Shown here: piece after piece, positions 29,465-37,547 of the stretch
How positions within the stretch are numbered: the stretch's first letter is position 1
Layout of the letters: every line of letters starts with the position of its first letter
The notes under the pieces: model-generated
The model's input: the letters and a program-made list of their open reading frames with translations, nothing else
Database searches by the model: none
Told to the model about the DNA's origin: nothing
NCBI RefSeq assembly: GCF_003464085.1
Contig: NZ_QSDR01000006.1
Span: 103,903-167,902, forward strand
DNA: 64,000 nt
Direction: 5' to 3'
From: Clostridium sp. AM58-1XD
GTDB taxonomy: Bacteria > Bacillota > Clostridia > Lachnospirales > Lachnospiraceae
Program-made: the position numbers and the translations under genes

Positions 29465-29724
29465 CAAATACATCCGGCCATGCCCCTTCCACTTCAGATC
29501 TTTCATCTTTGTGTCAGCGTCATATTTCCTGATCGTTAAACTGCCAAACCGTCCGGCTTCGGAAAACGGCAGAACTGCCGCGGGCCTGTACGGTACTGCT
29601 TATATATTTCCTTTGCTGAAAGATGTCGGTCTCGCAGCTGGGGAAAAGCGGGACATAGCTGTCCTCTGTCTTCTGTTATTACAGCATATCATACTATTTT
29701 AAAATCTTCCACTATTTCAATCAT
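29465..29724 (-). pseudogene. Possible decayed small gene of unknown function
   Basis: From ATG 29724 a frame reads MIEIVEDFKIV, meets TGA, then continues with a protein-like stretch (YAVITEDRGQLCPAFPQL, HLSAKEIYKQYRTGP). One missing G near 29595 would join it to LPFSEAGRFGSLTIRKYDA and KMKDLKWKGHGRMYLVHP. I do not recognise the family. Reading needs both a suppressed stop and a frameshift, so this is a weak call. The terminator at 29444 would suit it. Confidence 0.25.
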
Positions 29725-29781
29725 AAGTTTCATTTTCTCCTATATATTTCTAATAAACAGGATCAGAAACGGACTCTTTCT

Positions 29782-30675
29782 ATGAAACTGAAATTAAAGA
29801 AGATTAAAATCAACACGCAGCTTTTGCAGCGGGCAGCTTCCTGTGCCAGACGCCTCCCATATAAAAGAATTCTGAGGACAGGCGCCGTTTTTGCACTTGC
29901 TTTCTGCTGTGGCAACGTTGCGGCCCGCTTCGTAGACAGCCGGACCGTAAACTCCCTTACCGTATCTGCCTCTGCGGACGGCAACTGGGGATTGAGTTTT
30001 CCCGTAGAAGGTCAGCCGCCTGTAGGCAACGCCACATCCGATTATCTGAAACAGTATAATGCCCATTATGTTCAAAACACTCAGGATAAGGTCATTTATC
30101 TCACCTTTGACGCAGGATATGAAAATGGAAATACGGCTGCAATTCTGGATGCCTTAAAAAAGCACAGCGTCCCGGCCACTTTTTTCCTGGTTGGCAATTA
30201 TCTGGAAACCAGTCCGGACCTGGTAAAGCGTATGGCCGCAGAAGGGCACATCGTTGCCAATCATACATACCATCATCCCGATATGTCGAAAATATCAACT
30301 CGGGAAGCTTTTGAAAAAGAGCTGAACGACCTGGAAGCGCTCTATCAGCAGACGACGGGGCAAACGATGAAAAAATACTATCGTCCGCCGCAGGGCAAGT
30401 ACAGCGAAGAAAACCTGAAAATGGCCAACGATATGGGGTATCATACGTTTTTCTGGAGCCTGGCATATGTAGACTGGTATAAAGACAAACAGCCCACGAA
30501 GGAAGAAGCATTTAAAAAGCTTCTGGGGCGAATCCATCCAGGCGCCGTCGTTCTCCTTCACAGCACGTCCTCTACCAATGCACAGATTCTCGATGAACTG
30601 CTGACGAAATGGGAAGAAATGGGCTATCATTTCGCCTCGCTGGATGATCTTGTAAATGCTTCCGCTCAGCAGTAA
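29782..30675 (+). CDS. pdaA: Polysaccharide deacetylase, PdaA-like
   Basis: 297 aa with a single N-terminal membrane segment (about 33-50) and an extracytoplasmic NodB domain. Motifs: TFDAGYENG (first Asp motif, near 107), HTYHHPDMSK (metal His pair, near 160), RPPQGKYSE, and HPGAVVLLHS near the C-terminus. The TFDAGYENG form is typical of PdaA enzymes, which deacetylate muramic acid to make the delta-lactam of spore cortex. Other NodB proteins are possible. Start ATG 29782 is close to several in-frame positively charged residues, as expected for an anchor. Confidence 0.85.
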   Translation: MKLKLKKIKINTQLLQRAASCARRLPYKRILRTGAVFALAFCCGNVAARFVDSRTVNSLTVSASADGNWGLSFPVEGQPPVGNATSDYLKQYNAHYVQNTQDKVIYLTFDAGYENGNTAAILDALKKHSVPATFFLVGNYLETSPDLVKRMAAEGHIVANHTYHHPDMSKISTREAFEKELNDLEALYQQTTGQTMKKYYRPPQGKYSEENLKMANDMGYHTFFWSLAYVDWYKDKQPTKEEAFKKLLGRIHPGAVVLLHSTSSTNAQILDELLTKWEEMGYHFASLDDLVNASAQQ

Positions 30676-30704
30676 TTCTATGCCTGAATCTCTCTTCTTT
30701 CTCC

Positions 30705-30733
30705 GCAGGGCTGCACTTCCAGCCCTGCCTCAT
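30705..30733 (+). terminator. Terminator of pdaA
   Basis: GCAGGGCTG and CAGCCCTGC arms followed by CTCATTTTTCC, 30 bases after the stop. Confidence 0.7.
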
Positions 30734-30761
30734 TTTTCCAGGAAATCATCGTTTCCTAATG

Positions 30762-31694
30762 TCATAGCGGCAGAGACAGCTGCCCATCCAGCCATGATTC
30801 CTGTTTCGCCTCCCTGACCTCGTCCTCTATCCTCGCTCTGCCGATTAAAAAAGCAGAATTTTTATCATGAAGTTTTCTGTTCCTTTTTACCGTCTCCTGG
30901 TCGTAGTTGGCATAGCAGTAAATACAGCCGTTTGTGCACGTGTTATACGCCCCGATATCGCCTCCCAGAAGGCAGCTGCATCCTTCTCTGGCCGGTTTCC
31001 CTTTTTTCGGTACGGACAGCTGTTCTCCGATAGCCCTTTCTATCACCTCTTTTGTCATGCATCCGGTGCAGTTCACGCCAAATTGTTCCAGTTCCGTTCC
31101 CTCACAGCAGGAATAGATGGTCATTCCATGCTTTTTTCCAATACGGGCAAATGCTTCTCCCATCTTCATTCGGTCTTCTTTCCCAACCTCCCGCACTCCT
31201 GAAAAATTCTTTTTAGTCTTCTCATATAAATCGATAAAACTGATGACACAGCCATTCGTATATCCATGGAGACGTTCCGCCATTTTTTCAAATTGTTCCA
31301 GATGAAAGGCTGTAGAATATTGATCCGTAACAAAAACAGGGTCATACCTCCACCTGACGGCTTTCTTTCCCACCACTTCTGAAAGGCGGCAGAATGATTC
31401 CATCACCTGGTTCTTGTCCGGTACATTTGGTTCGATTTCCTTTCCATAGGGCGTAATTGTCACAAACCACAGCTGCCTGTAATGGTTCAGTTCTTCCAGT
31501 CTGGAGATCATCGGCTCCGGATTTTTCGTACAGAAAATGAGACAGTCTACCACGTCTGGAGACAGCCTGTATTTCGTTACCTGCTGAGGATAATATGGAT
31601 TCCTCACCATCACCGTTCCTTCCCTGATTCTGTTATAAAACCACTCGCTGTAGCAGGCCGGTATATCCGTCCTGCTTCCTGTATTAATAATCAT
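30762..31694 (-). CDS. DUF1848 family protein with a C-terminal CX3CX2C motif
   Basis: 310 aa, cytosolic. It begins MIINTGSRTDIPACYSEWF as DUF1848 proteins do and has 'RWRYDPVF' and 'FIDLYEKTKKN' blocks. Two Cys clusters are seen: CTGC near 222 and, near 255-275, CSC then NTCTNGCIYCYANYD. The last contains CX3CX2C, the spacing used by radical SAM enzymes for their 4Fe-4S cluster, here at the C-terminus rather than near the N-terminus. Biochemical function is unknown. Confidence 0.8.
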   Translation of the reverse strand: MIINTGSRTDIPACYSEWFYNRIREGTVMVRNPYYPQQVTKYRLSPDVVDCLIFCTKNPEPMISRLEELNHYRQLWFVTITPYGKEIEPNVPDKNQVMESFCRLSEVVGKKAVRWRYDPVFVTDQYSTAFHLEQFEKMAERLHGYTNGCVISFIDLYEKTKKNFSGVREVGKEDRMKMGEAFARIGKKHGMTIYSCCEGTELEQFGVNCTGCMTKEVIERAIGEQLSVPKKGKPAREGCSCLLGGDIGAYNTCTNGCIYCYANYDQETVKRNRKLHDKNSAFLIGRARIEDEVREAKQESWLDGQLSLPL

Positions 31695-31753
31695 TTCATC
31701 ACCTGCACTTCCGCCGCAGATCCAGAAAACAGAAGGCAGACGCTCACCGCCTG

Positions 31754-33408
31754 TCAGACTGCCGTCACTGCAGCTTTGTTTTCGCCTTCCATTCCGGCAT
31801 ATGCGGCCGCAATATTCAGAATATGGTCGCCGATTCTCTCATAATCCGTCAGGATTTCAGAGTAAAGAATGGAAGCTTCCACATCACAGTCACCGGCCCC
31901 CATCCTCCTGATCTGGTTCTGGCGGTACGCAACCGTCGTGTTGTCAATTTCCTGTTCGATTTCTCCTGCATACTCGATGAGAACAGCAGGAGCGATATGT
32001 TCTGCGTTATTCAGTAAGCGTATGGCTGTCATACAGCGTTTTCTCATCTGTCCCGTCTCCACCTTTGCTTTCTCTGAAAGTTCCAGACCCTTTTCCTTCA
32101 AAAGCTGGGCATAGTCGGACAGATTCATGGCATGGTCACTGATTCGTTCCACATTTCCCACGATCGAAAGCATATGGTACAGCGCATTTACCTCTGACGG
32201 AGAATTTTCCACTGCCAGAACCTTGGAAATCTTCCGCGAAATGCCGGCATTCATTAAGTCAATCTCATCTTCCTGTCTTCTCAGCCGCTCTATTTCTGAA
32301 AGATTTCCTGCTTCCAGGGCAAGAAATCCCTGTTCCACATTATCCGCTGCCAGCCTCGCCATCTGTGCGATTTCCTCTTTCAGCTGTTTTCTTGCAATAA
32401 CTGAGATTCCAAGGACATGATCTGAAGACAGAAGTTCGTCAAACCACTTCTGTTCATCTGCTGCCTTAACCGGTCTGTCCGGAAGAATTTTCACAGCAGC
32501 CTCTGCCAGCTGTGTTCCGAACGGAAGCAGAAGCAACGTTGTTGTAATATTGAAAATTGTATGCACATTTGCAATCTGCGCCGCCGGATTATCAGGAATC
32601 CAGCTCACAATCCAATCTGTAAACGGAGTTACCAGGCAGACTGCAACAAAAACAGTCGTACCGATAATGTTAAACATCAAGTGAATTAGTGTGGCTCTTT
32701 TCGCACTTCTATTCGTTCCCACGGAAGCCAGTACGGCCGTTATGCACGTTCCGATATTCTGCCCGAACAACACGAAAACGGCACTGTCCAGACCGATCAG
32801 CCCGCTTACGGCCAGAGCCTGCAGAATGCCGACTGAGGCGGAGGAGGACTGGATAATTGCAGTAAAAACAGCGCCTGCTGCAATGCCAAGAAGCGGGTTC
32901 GTAAACCTGGTCATCAGATTGACAAATCCCTGAGAATACCGTAAAGGCATCATGCATCACTCATCATTCCCATACCGATAAATAAGATACCAAGACCGGC
33001 TATGATACCGCCGGCGAATTGAACGTTTTTCTTTTTGATAAAAGAAATCATGATCACGCCTATAAATGTGATCAGCGGCGCCAGCGTATCGATGTCCATG
33101 GCGATCAGCTGACCTGTCACCGTAGTTCCGATATTGGCGCCCATGATAATCCATACAGCCTGCTTTAATGCCATGAGGCCGGAATTTACAAATCCAACCA
33201 CCATAACGGTCGTCGCAGATGACGACTGTATGACCGCAGTAATTCCCGCGCCTACCAAAATCCCAAGAAAACGGTTGGATGTGAGTTTTTCCAAAATCTG
33301 CTTCATCCTGTTTCCGGCTGCTGCTTCCAGATTACTGCTCATCATCTGCATCCCGTAAAGGAATAACGCCAGGCCTCCCATCAGCCTAAAAAATAATCCT
33401 ACACTCAT
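31754..33408 (-). CDS. Na/Pi-cotransporter family protein with PhoU-like domain, one-base deletion
   Basis: Joined length 551 aa. The N-terminal 310 residues hold two inverted PNaS repeats with the conserved QSSSATTVMVVGFV and QSSSASVGILQAL motifs, which in this family bind sodium and phosphate. The C-terminal 200 residues form a PhoU-like helical domain. The frame breaks near 32953, where one A is missing between SDA and MMPLRYS on the minus strand; the apparent ATGA overlap of two shorter frames is a by-product. Start ATG 33408 follows AGGAG-like sequence. The 5' region up to 33660 is rich in hairpins. Confidence 0.88.
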
Positions 33409-33586
33409 CGTTGTGCTCCTCTGTCATAGATTAGTACAATTTTTCAAACAGCTTACGCCGCACACTTCATCCGCACCATTTTGTCCTGCCGCAGCTCGGT
33501 GCCAGGCAAAGCATGCGCGTTGCAGTAGCATCATTCCTTACCGCCGAAGTGACTTCGCTGCGTGTAGGGCTGCAGTTTTCTCATTT

Positions 33587-33607
33587 CATAGGAGGCATTA
33601 TCCTATG
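33587..33607. repeat. Hairpin in the leader upstream of the Na/Pi transporter
   Basis: CATAGGA and TCCTATG arms with a 7-base loop, part of a structured 250-base stretch (33409-33660) without a gene. I cannot match it to a known riboswitch class by eye. Confidence 0.5.
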
Positions 33608-33617
33608 AAGTAAGAAA

Positions 33618-33660
33618 AAGACACAGCCTGCCCTCTCTATGCGAGCGCAGGTTATGTCTT
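33618..33660 (-). terminator. Terminator-like hairpin upstream of the Na/Pi transporter
   Basis: On the minus strand AAGACA..CCTGC pairs with GCAGG..TGTCTT across a small internal loop, then TTTTTCTTACTT follows. It could end transcripts from 33797-34365, or act as an attenuator in the transporter leader. Confidence 0.6.
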
Positions 33661-33796
33661 CTTAAAAATTCCATCTTAAATTGCTCTGGTTCTTGTCAGC
33701 TTCATTGCCGGCGTCGTCCATGGCCTTAAGAGTTTCCCTTCTGTCTGAAATAATTGTACGATACGTAGGAATTATATTGGATGATGTCCGTAATTG

Positions 33797-33880
33797 TCAA
33801 TCCGCTCTGTCAATTCTTAGCGGAATCTTTATTTCTCTGCCATACCGGCGCCTTACACACCGGGCATTCATTCCAGCCAT
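33797..33880 (-). CDS. Possible Arg-rich small protein, 27 aa
   Basis: ATG 33880 follows AGGGGG at good spacing and opens a 27-codon basic frame containing CVRRRYGREIKIPLRIDR. A competing frame on the same strand (33810-33917) encodes CYGWNECPVCKAPVWQ, which looks like half of a zinc ribbon but lacks a ribosome site. Only one can be real. I see no other gene in 33661-33933. Confidence 0.25.
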   Translation of the reverse strand: MAGMNARCVRRRYGREIKIPLRIDRAD

Positions 33881-33933
33881 AACATCCCCCTGTTCGATTT
33901 TGTTTTCCTGCTCTCATCTGCTGCAAACGGTTC

Positions 33934-34365
33934 TCACGAACCGGATGCGTAATTTTTTTTATTAGGCTTTCTCTTTACGGCAAGCAGGCTCATGAAAGAT
34001 TCCATAAGATGCGTGTCTTCCACCTGAAACATCATCCACTTTCCATCGTGATACGTCTCCGACTGATCGTAAACATCCGTGATTTCCTCAGGAAAATTCA
34101 TACGCTGTGCTTCGAATTTTTCCCGTTCCGCCCCTCCGAAAATAATCATGAAACCAAAGCATTCCTTTTTCGCATACAGGCAGCATAATGTTTTTCCGCC
34201 TCTTCTGTATTTATACTCATAATCCCACTTCTTTCCCGCCCTGTTCCAGATCTTGTCCATCTCATAGCGGCTTTCCACTGCGGCGCATACTGCCTTCCAC
34301 ACGTCATATTTTCCTTTTCCCAGCAATAATTCCATCTCTTCCTCTGTCGGAATATGTTCCAGCAT
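33934..34365 (-). CDS. DUF3788-like hypothetical protein
   Basis: 143 aa. ATG 34365 has AGGAGG six bases upstream; the frame upstream of it shows no coding character. Features: WDYEYKYRRGGKTLCCLYAKKECFGFMIIFGG and FPEEITDVYDQSETYHDGKWMMF (quoted as separate short blocks WDYEYKYRRGGKTL, ECFGFMIIFGG, YHDGKWMMF). This pattern agrees with DUF3788 proteins from memory. No function is known. Confidence 0.7.
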   Translation of the reverse strand: MLEHIPTEEEMELLLGKGKYDVWKAVCAAVESRYEMDKIWNRAGKKWDYEYKYRRGGKTLCCLYAKKECFGFMIIFGGAEREKFEAQRMNFPEEITDVYDQSETYHDGKWMMFQVEDTHLMESFMSLLAVKRKPNKKNYASGS

Positions 34366-34524
34366 CCCATACCTCCTTTTATTCTCCGGATCACCGTATC
34401 TGCCGCACAGATATGGTTCCTCTGCGTTTTCATTTTCTGTCGATATCAGTATAGGATACAGAACATGACATCTGCCTGTCATCATTGCAGAACGATCCAT
34501 GGTTTCCCGGAACATCTATCTGGC

Positions 34525-35025
34525 TCAGGCCAGCAGGTCCTCATATATTTTCAGGCTGTCTCTGTCAAACAGTACGAAGATGATTTCATCAAATGCATCT
34601 GGATTTTGTTCCATAAATTCCCTCACCGTTCCTATTGCTGTCTGAGCCGCTTCTTTTTTAGGATAACCGTATATTCCCGTAGATATGGCAGGAAATGCAA
34701 TGGTTCTGATTCCATTCTCCTTTGCCAGAAAAAGAGAATTTTCATAGCAGGATTTGAGCAGTTCCGGTTCCTTGCTCATACCGCCGTGCCACACCGGCCC
34801 GACTGTATGTATCACATATTTGCATGGCAGGCGGTATCCTTTTGTTATTTTCGCCTCTCCCGTTCTGCATCCGTTCAGCTTTCTGCATTCCTCCAGAAGC
34901 TCCCGCCCTGCCGCCCAGTGGATTGCGCCGTCAACGCCTCCGCCTCCCAGCAGCGAAGAATTTGCCGCATTTACAATCGCCTCAACATCCTTCAGTTTTG
35001 TAATATCACCCATAATCGCCTTCAT
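34525..35025 (-). CDS. Macrodomain protein (O-acetyl-ADP-ribose deacetylase type)
   Basis: 166 aa, a stand-alone macrodomain of the MacroD class, which removes ADP-ribose or acetyl groups from ADP-ribosyl adducts. [20 protein letters not shown] at the start (Asp and Asn contact adenine and distal ribose; quoted here in part as GDITK and [18 protein letters not shown]), and [11 protein letters not shown] near 115 for the diphosphate loop. ATG 35025 follows AAGGAG and overlaps the end of a small upstream frame by ATGA. Confidence 0.9.
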   Translation of the reverse strand: MKAIMGDITKLKDVEAIVNAANSSLLGGGGVDGAIHWAAGRELLEECRKLNGCRTGEAKITKGYRLPCKYVIHTVGPVWHGGMSKEPELLKSCYENSLFLAKENGIRTIAFPAISTGIYGYPKKEAAQTAIGTVREFMEQNPDAFDEIIFVLFDRDSLKIYEDLLA

Positions 35026-35235
35026 ACGTCTCTTCTCCTTTCTCTGTCCGGAAAGTCAATTCGAAATTTTTTCCTTTGGATGTTCCTTAAAATAAGGTCT
35101 TCATAGAGCTTCAGCGCCATGCGCAGGCCTTCCTCTGCTGGATGAGACCTATAAAATGTTTGGACCTCCTGCCGGATCAGCTTAAAGCTTTCCTTCCGTC
35201 AGTTTTGCAAGATGCCGGGCATGCTCATTGATTAT
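35022..35235 (-). pseudogene. Small gene coupled to the macrodomain gene, start lost or frameshifted
   Basis: A frame ending at 35022 (TGA overlapping the macrodomain ATG) encodes KLIRQEVQTFYRSHPAEE, GLRMALKLYEDLILRNIQ and [10 protein letters not shown]. Removing one T from AAGCTTTAAG near 35195 would extend it upstream through INEHARHLAKLTEGK to an ATA that sits behind GGAGG. So a 70-residue protein may exist with one sequence error and an unusual or miscalled start. Family not recognised. The tight overlaps on both sides suggest a three-gene operon. Confidence 0.4.
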
Positions 35236-35920
35236 GCGCCCTTTCCTCCTTCGTCTCTAAATCCGCTTTTTTATAAATCGCTCGGTAAGCTTTTGCCATC
35301 TGCTCATATTCCGTTCTGTCAAATATCCATCCCGATTCCAGAAACCAATCAATATTTTCATCCTTCTGCATGTATGGTTTCGTGTAATTTCTCCTTCTTC
35401 TGATCAATTCTTCATCCCAATGTTCCGACACCCATTCCCAGTATTCATTACTGTCAAATTTTACACAAGCGATATTGTCCCCGTATTTAGCCCAGTCTTC
35501 GTCTGTATACGCCTCCAGGCAAAGAATTCCTGATTTTTTCTCCAGATCAAAATTCTCGTTTTCTCTTTTCAGCAGCCCCAATTTATCCCAGTACACGAAT
35601 CTGCCTGTTTTTCTTATTTTAGCCAGAATTACGATACAGCTTAAATCGCAGTCATCTTCACAGACCAATATGGGAATATTCAGCGTTTCCGGTGCATCGA
35701 TCATTTCCCATACGAACTGGTTGTCCGCCTTCCACTCCAGTTCCCCGGTCCAGGCCGGCATGAGTCCGAGAAGCGAGCCAAAGGCCTTCAGTCCGGGACA
35801 TCTGCCCTCCATTACGGCTTCATCTACATATTGGACGACAGGCCTGCCGTCAATCACCCAGTAGTGTTCCCCATAGGAATAGACCGTCTTTACTAATTCC
35901 ATATTTATTCGATTCATCAT
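35225..35920 (-). CDS. Hypothetical protein, 231 aa
   Basis: ATG 35920 (or the next one at 35917) follows AGGAGG. The protein is soluble, acidic and Trp-rich, with blocks VQYVDEAVMEGRCPGLKAF, VCEDDCDLSCIVILAKI, VYWDKLGLL and WEWVSEHWDEELIRRRR. It resembles proteins of the immunity or SUKH-like type in general look, but I cannot assign a family. It is the first gene of the set that leads to the macrodomain gene. Confidence 0.6.
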   Translation of the reverse strand: MMNRINMELVKTVYSYGEHYWVIDGRPVVQYVDEAVMEGRCPGLKAFGSLLGLMPAWTGELEWKADNQFVWEMIDAPETLNIPILVCEDDCDLSCIVILAKIRKTGRFVYWDKLGLLKRENENFDLEKKSGILCLEAYTDEDWAKYGDNIACVKFDSNEYWEWVSEHWDEELIRRRRNYTKPYMQKDENIDWFLESGWIFDRTEYEQMAKAYRAIYKKADLETKEERAHNQ

Positions 35921-36159
35921 TGCCCTCCTGAAGAAAACGACATGCGCATATATCATAAACGCTTTTCGTTCATTATACCATATTCTTTCATATATGGCAC
36001 AGATTATACCATATCAGATCTTTGTTCATCACAAATAGATGACGTCTTTCACCCGTTCCAAACTGTGATTCGCGGTCTGTGGGGAATACAAATATAGGCT
36101 GTTATGGTATGATTGAAGCAGAAAATCAAATTCCCATGCAGCAAGAAGGAGGTAAAATC

Positions 36160-36624
36160 TTGAATCAGGAAAAAGTCGGGCAGTTTATAGCTGAGCTGCG
36201 CAAAGAAAAAGGGATGACACAAGTAGAGTTAGGCGAACGAATAGGAGTTACCAATAAAACCATCTCCCGTTGGGAAACCGGCAGCTATATGCCGGATCTT
36301 TCCACGCTGGAATGTCTGTGCAGAGAACTGGATATTAATATCAATGAATTGCTGATCGGAGAACGGCTGAACGATCAGGATTTCCGTCGGGAAGCAGATT
36401 TGAATATCGTTTCTTCCTTAAATCGTGAAAAATCAATATGGAAGAGGAAAAAAATGATCGATTTTCTGGAGGGAGGCGGAACCGGCATTCTTATTTCCGC
36501 CCTATATTCCCCCGATTCCGCCAGAAGAACGTTCGCTGTCATTATGGGAATTGTCATGATTTTTATCGGCTGGTACGGCAGAGAAAACTACGAAAAGTAT
36601 ATTATCAGTAAAATCGGACCATAA
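36160..36624 (+). CDS. XRE-family regulator with C-terminal membrane helix
   Basis: 154 aa from TTG 36160, chosen because AAGGAGG ends seven bases before it; the upstream ATG has no ribosome site. HTH about 8-62 (GMTQVELGERIGVTNKTISRWETG). Near the C-terminus (about 125-142) is one hydrophobic stretch, TFAVIMGIVMIFIGWYG, which may anchor the protein. Members of this type often control nearby transporters, but no obvious target is adjacent. Confidence 0.8.
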   Translation: MNQEKVGQFIAELRKEKGMTQVELGERIGVTNKTISRWETGSYMPDLSTLECLCRELDININELLIGERLNDQDFRREADLNIVSSLNREKSIWKRKKMIDFLEGGGTGILISALYSPDSARRTFAVIMGIVMIFIGWYGRENYEKYIISKIGP

Positions 36625-36694
36625 CATCAATGTGCAAAAACGTAATACCCTTTCCCGCCTTCCTCTGCCGGATCATCCTGATCTCAAACGTATC

Positions 36695-37135
36695 TTAATA
36701 TTTTTTATTTAACCTTTTGTAGATATAGCTGGACAGAACTAATTCTGAGAAAAACAAAAAGCCCAGATAAATAATAAAAATTTTGCTGTCCTCAATGGTG
36801 ATCAGCTTATCCAGTATCTGAAAAACCATTATTGATATTCCAACAATTACCAATGTATATGCATACATATAGCGTGCGGTCTTTCCACGAAGGGCTTCCT
36901 TTCTCTCATCATGCATTTCAATCGCTTCCTCGTTTAGCTTTTCATCATACCTCTCTTTATTTTTCGGCTGGGACCAATAGATATATTTGGAAATCATCAT
37001 AATACCAGGGCCCAGTCCAGCGCCACCAAATCCGCAGAGCAGGCTTTGGAAAGGCGTATCAAAACCAGCCATTATAAAAAAAGCAATGCCTGCTACTGCA
37101 AATATAATACCTGCTGCCAAATTACTTTTTTTCAT
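36695..37135 (-). CDS. Small membrane protein with four predicted helices
   Basis: 146 aa from ATG 37135 (GGGGAAG upstream). Hydrophobic segments at about 7-25, 33-50, 92-110 and 120-140. A charged cytosolic stretch with NEEAIEMHDERKEALRGK lies in the middle. It overlaps the XRE gene 37122-37337 by 14 bases, the common pairing of a YozG-like regulator with a membrane partner (DUF2178-like in look, not confirmed). Confidence 0.65.
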   Translation of the reverse strand: MKKSNLAAGIIFAVAGIAFFIMAGFDTPFQSLLCGFGGAGLGPGIMMISKYIYWSQPKNKERYDEKLNEEAIEMHDERKEALRGKTARYMYAYTLVIVGISIMVFQILDKLITIEDSKIFIIYLGFLFFSELVLSSYIYKRLNKKY

Positions 37136-37337
37136 GATCACTTCCCCTTTCATAAATGAATATTTCCTCTATCCGCTTTTGAAAAAAGTCTGCTATAGCA
37201 AAAGCCAGTTCCAATGACGGATTGTATTTTCCTGTTTCAATCGAACTGACGGTCTGTCTTGAAACCCGGATCGCCTTTGCGAATTCCTCCTGGTTTAATC
37301 CCATTTCTTTGCGAAATGCTTCAACATTGTTTTTCAC
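37122..37337 (-). CDS. Short XRE-family regulator (YozG-like)
   Basis: 71 aa, essentially one HTH: MGLNQEEFAKAIRVSRQT with VSSIETGKYNPSLELAFAIA and the tail FFQKRIEEIF typical of the YozG group. Preceded by AGAGGTGGG. It probably regulates its own operon through two direct repeats at 37351-37418. Confidence 0.88.
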   Translation of the reverse strand: MKNNVEAFRKEMGLNQEEFAKAIRVSRQTVSSIETGKYNPSLELAFAIADFFQKRIEEIFIYERGSDHEKK

Positions 37338-37350
37338 TCATCCCACCTCT

Positions 37351-37418
37351 TTTTGACAAGTTTCCTTTACATATAAATCGTACCACTTTTTCAGCGTTCT
37401 GTCAAGGTTCCTTTACAA
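37351..37418. promoter_or_regulatory. Promoter and twin operator of the YozG-like operon
   Basis: On the minus strand TTGACA (37405-37400) and TACGAT (37382-37377), spacer 17, drive the operon. A 22-base direct repeat (TTTTGACAAGTTTCCTTTAC at 37351 and TTCTGTCAAGGTTCCTTTAC at 37397) covers the -35 box and the stretch between the -10 box and the start codon, where a repressor would act. Confidence 0.6.
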
Positions 37419-37461
37419 TCCCCTTCCAGTCATGCTATCATATCTTTTCCCGACCATATGC

Positions 37462-37512
37462 AAAAAACCTTATCGGATCTCAGTTCATTTCTGAAAACCG
37501 ATAAGGTTTTTT
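37462..37512. terminator. Two-way terminator between guaA and the XRE operon
   Basis: Perfect 15-base arms AAAAAACCTTATCGG and CCGATAAGGTTTTTT. On the minus strand it lies 35 bases after the guaA stop. Confidence 0.85.
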
Positions 37513-37547
37513 CTTTGCCTGGCACACGACCAGGCTTATTTTTTTGA

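Noticed and set aside
32947..32953. Two separate Na/Pi cotransporter genes overlapping by ATGA
   Set aside because: The break falls inside a conserved segment and one added A joins both into a usual-length protein, so the apparent overlap is an indel by-product.
36079..36159. Upstream ATG for the XRE gene at 36160
   Set aside because: It lacks a ribosome site, while TTG 36160 has AAGGAGG at ideal spacing and begins where HTH similarity begins.
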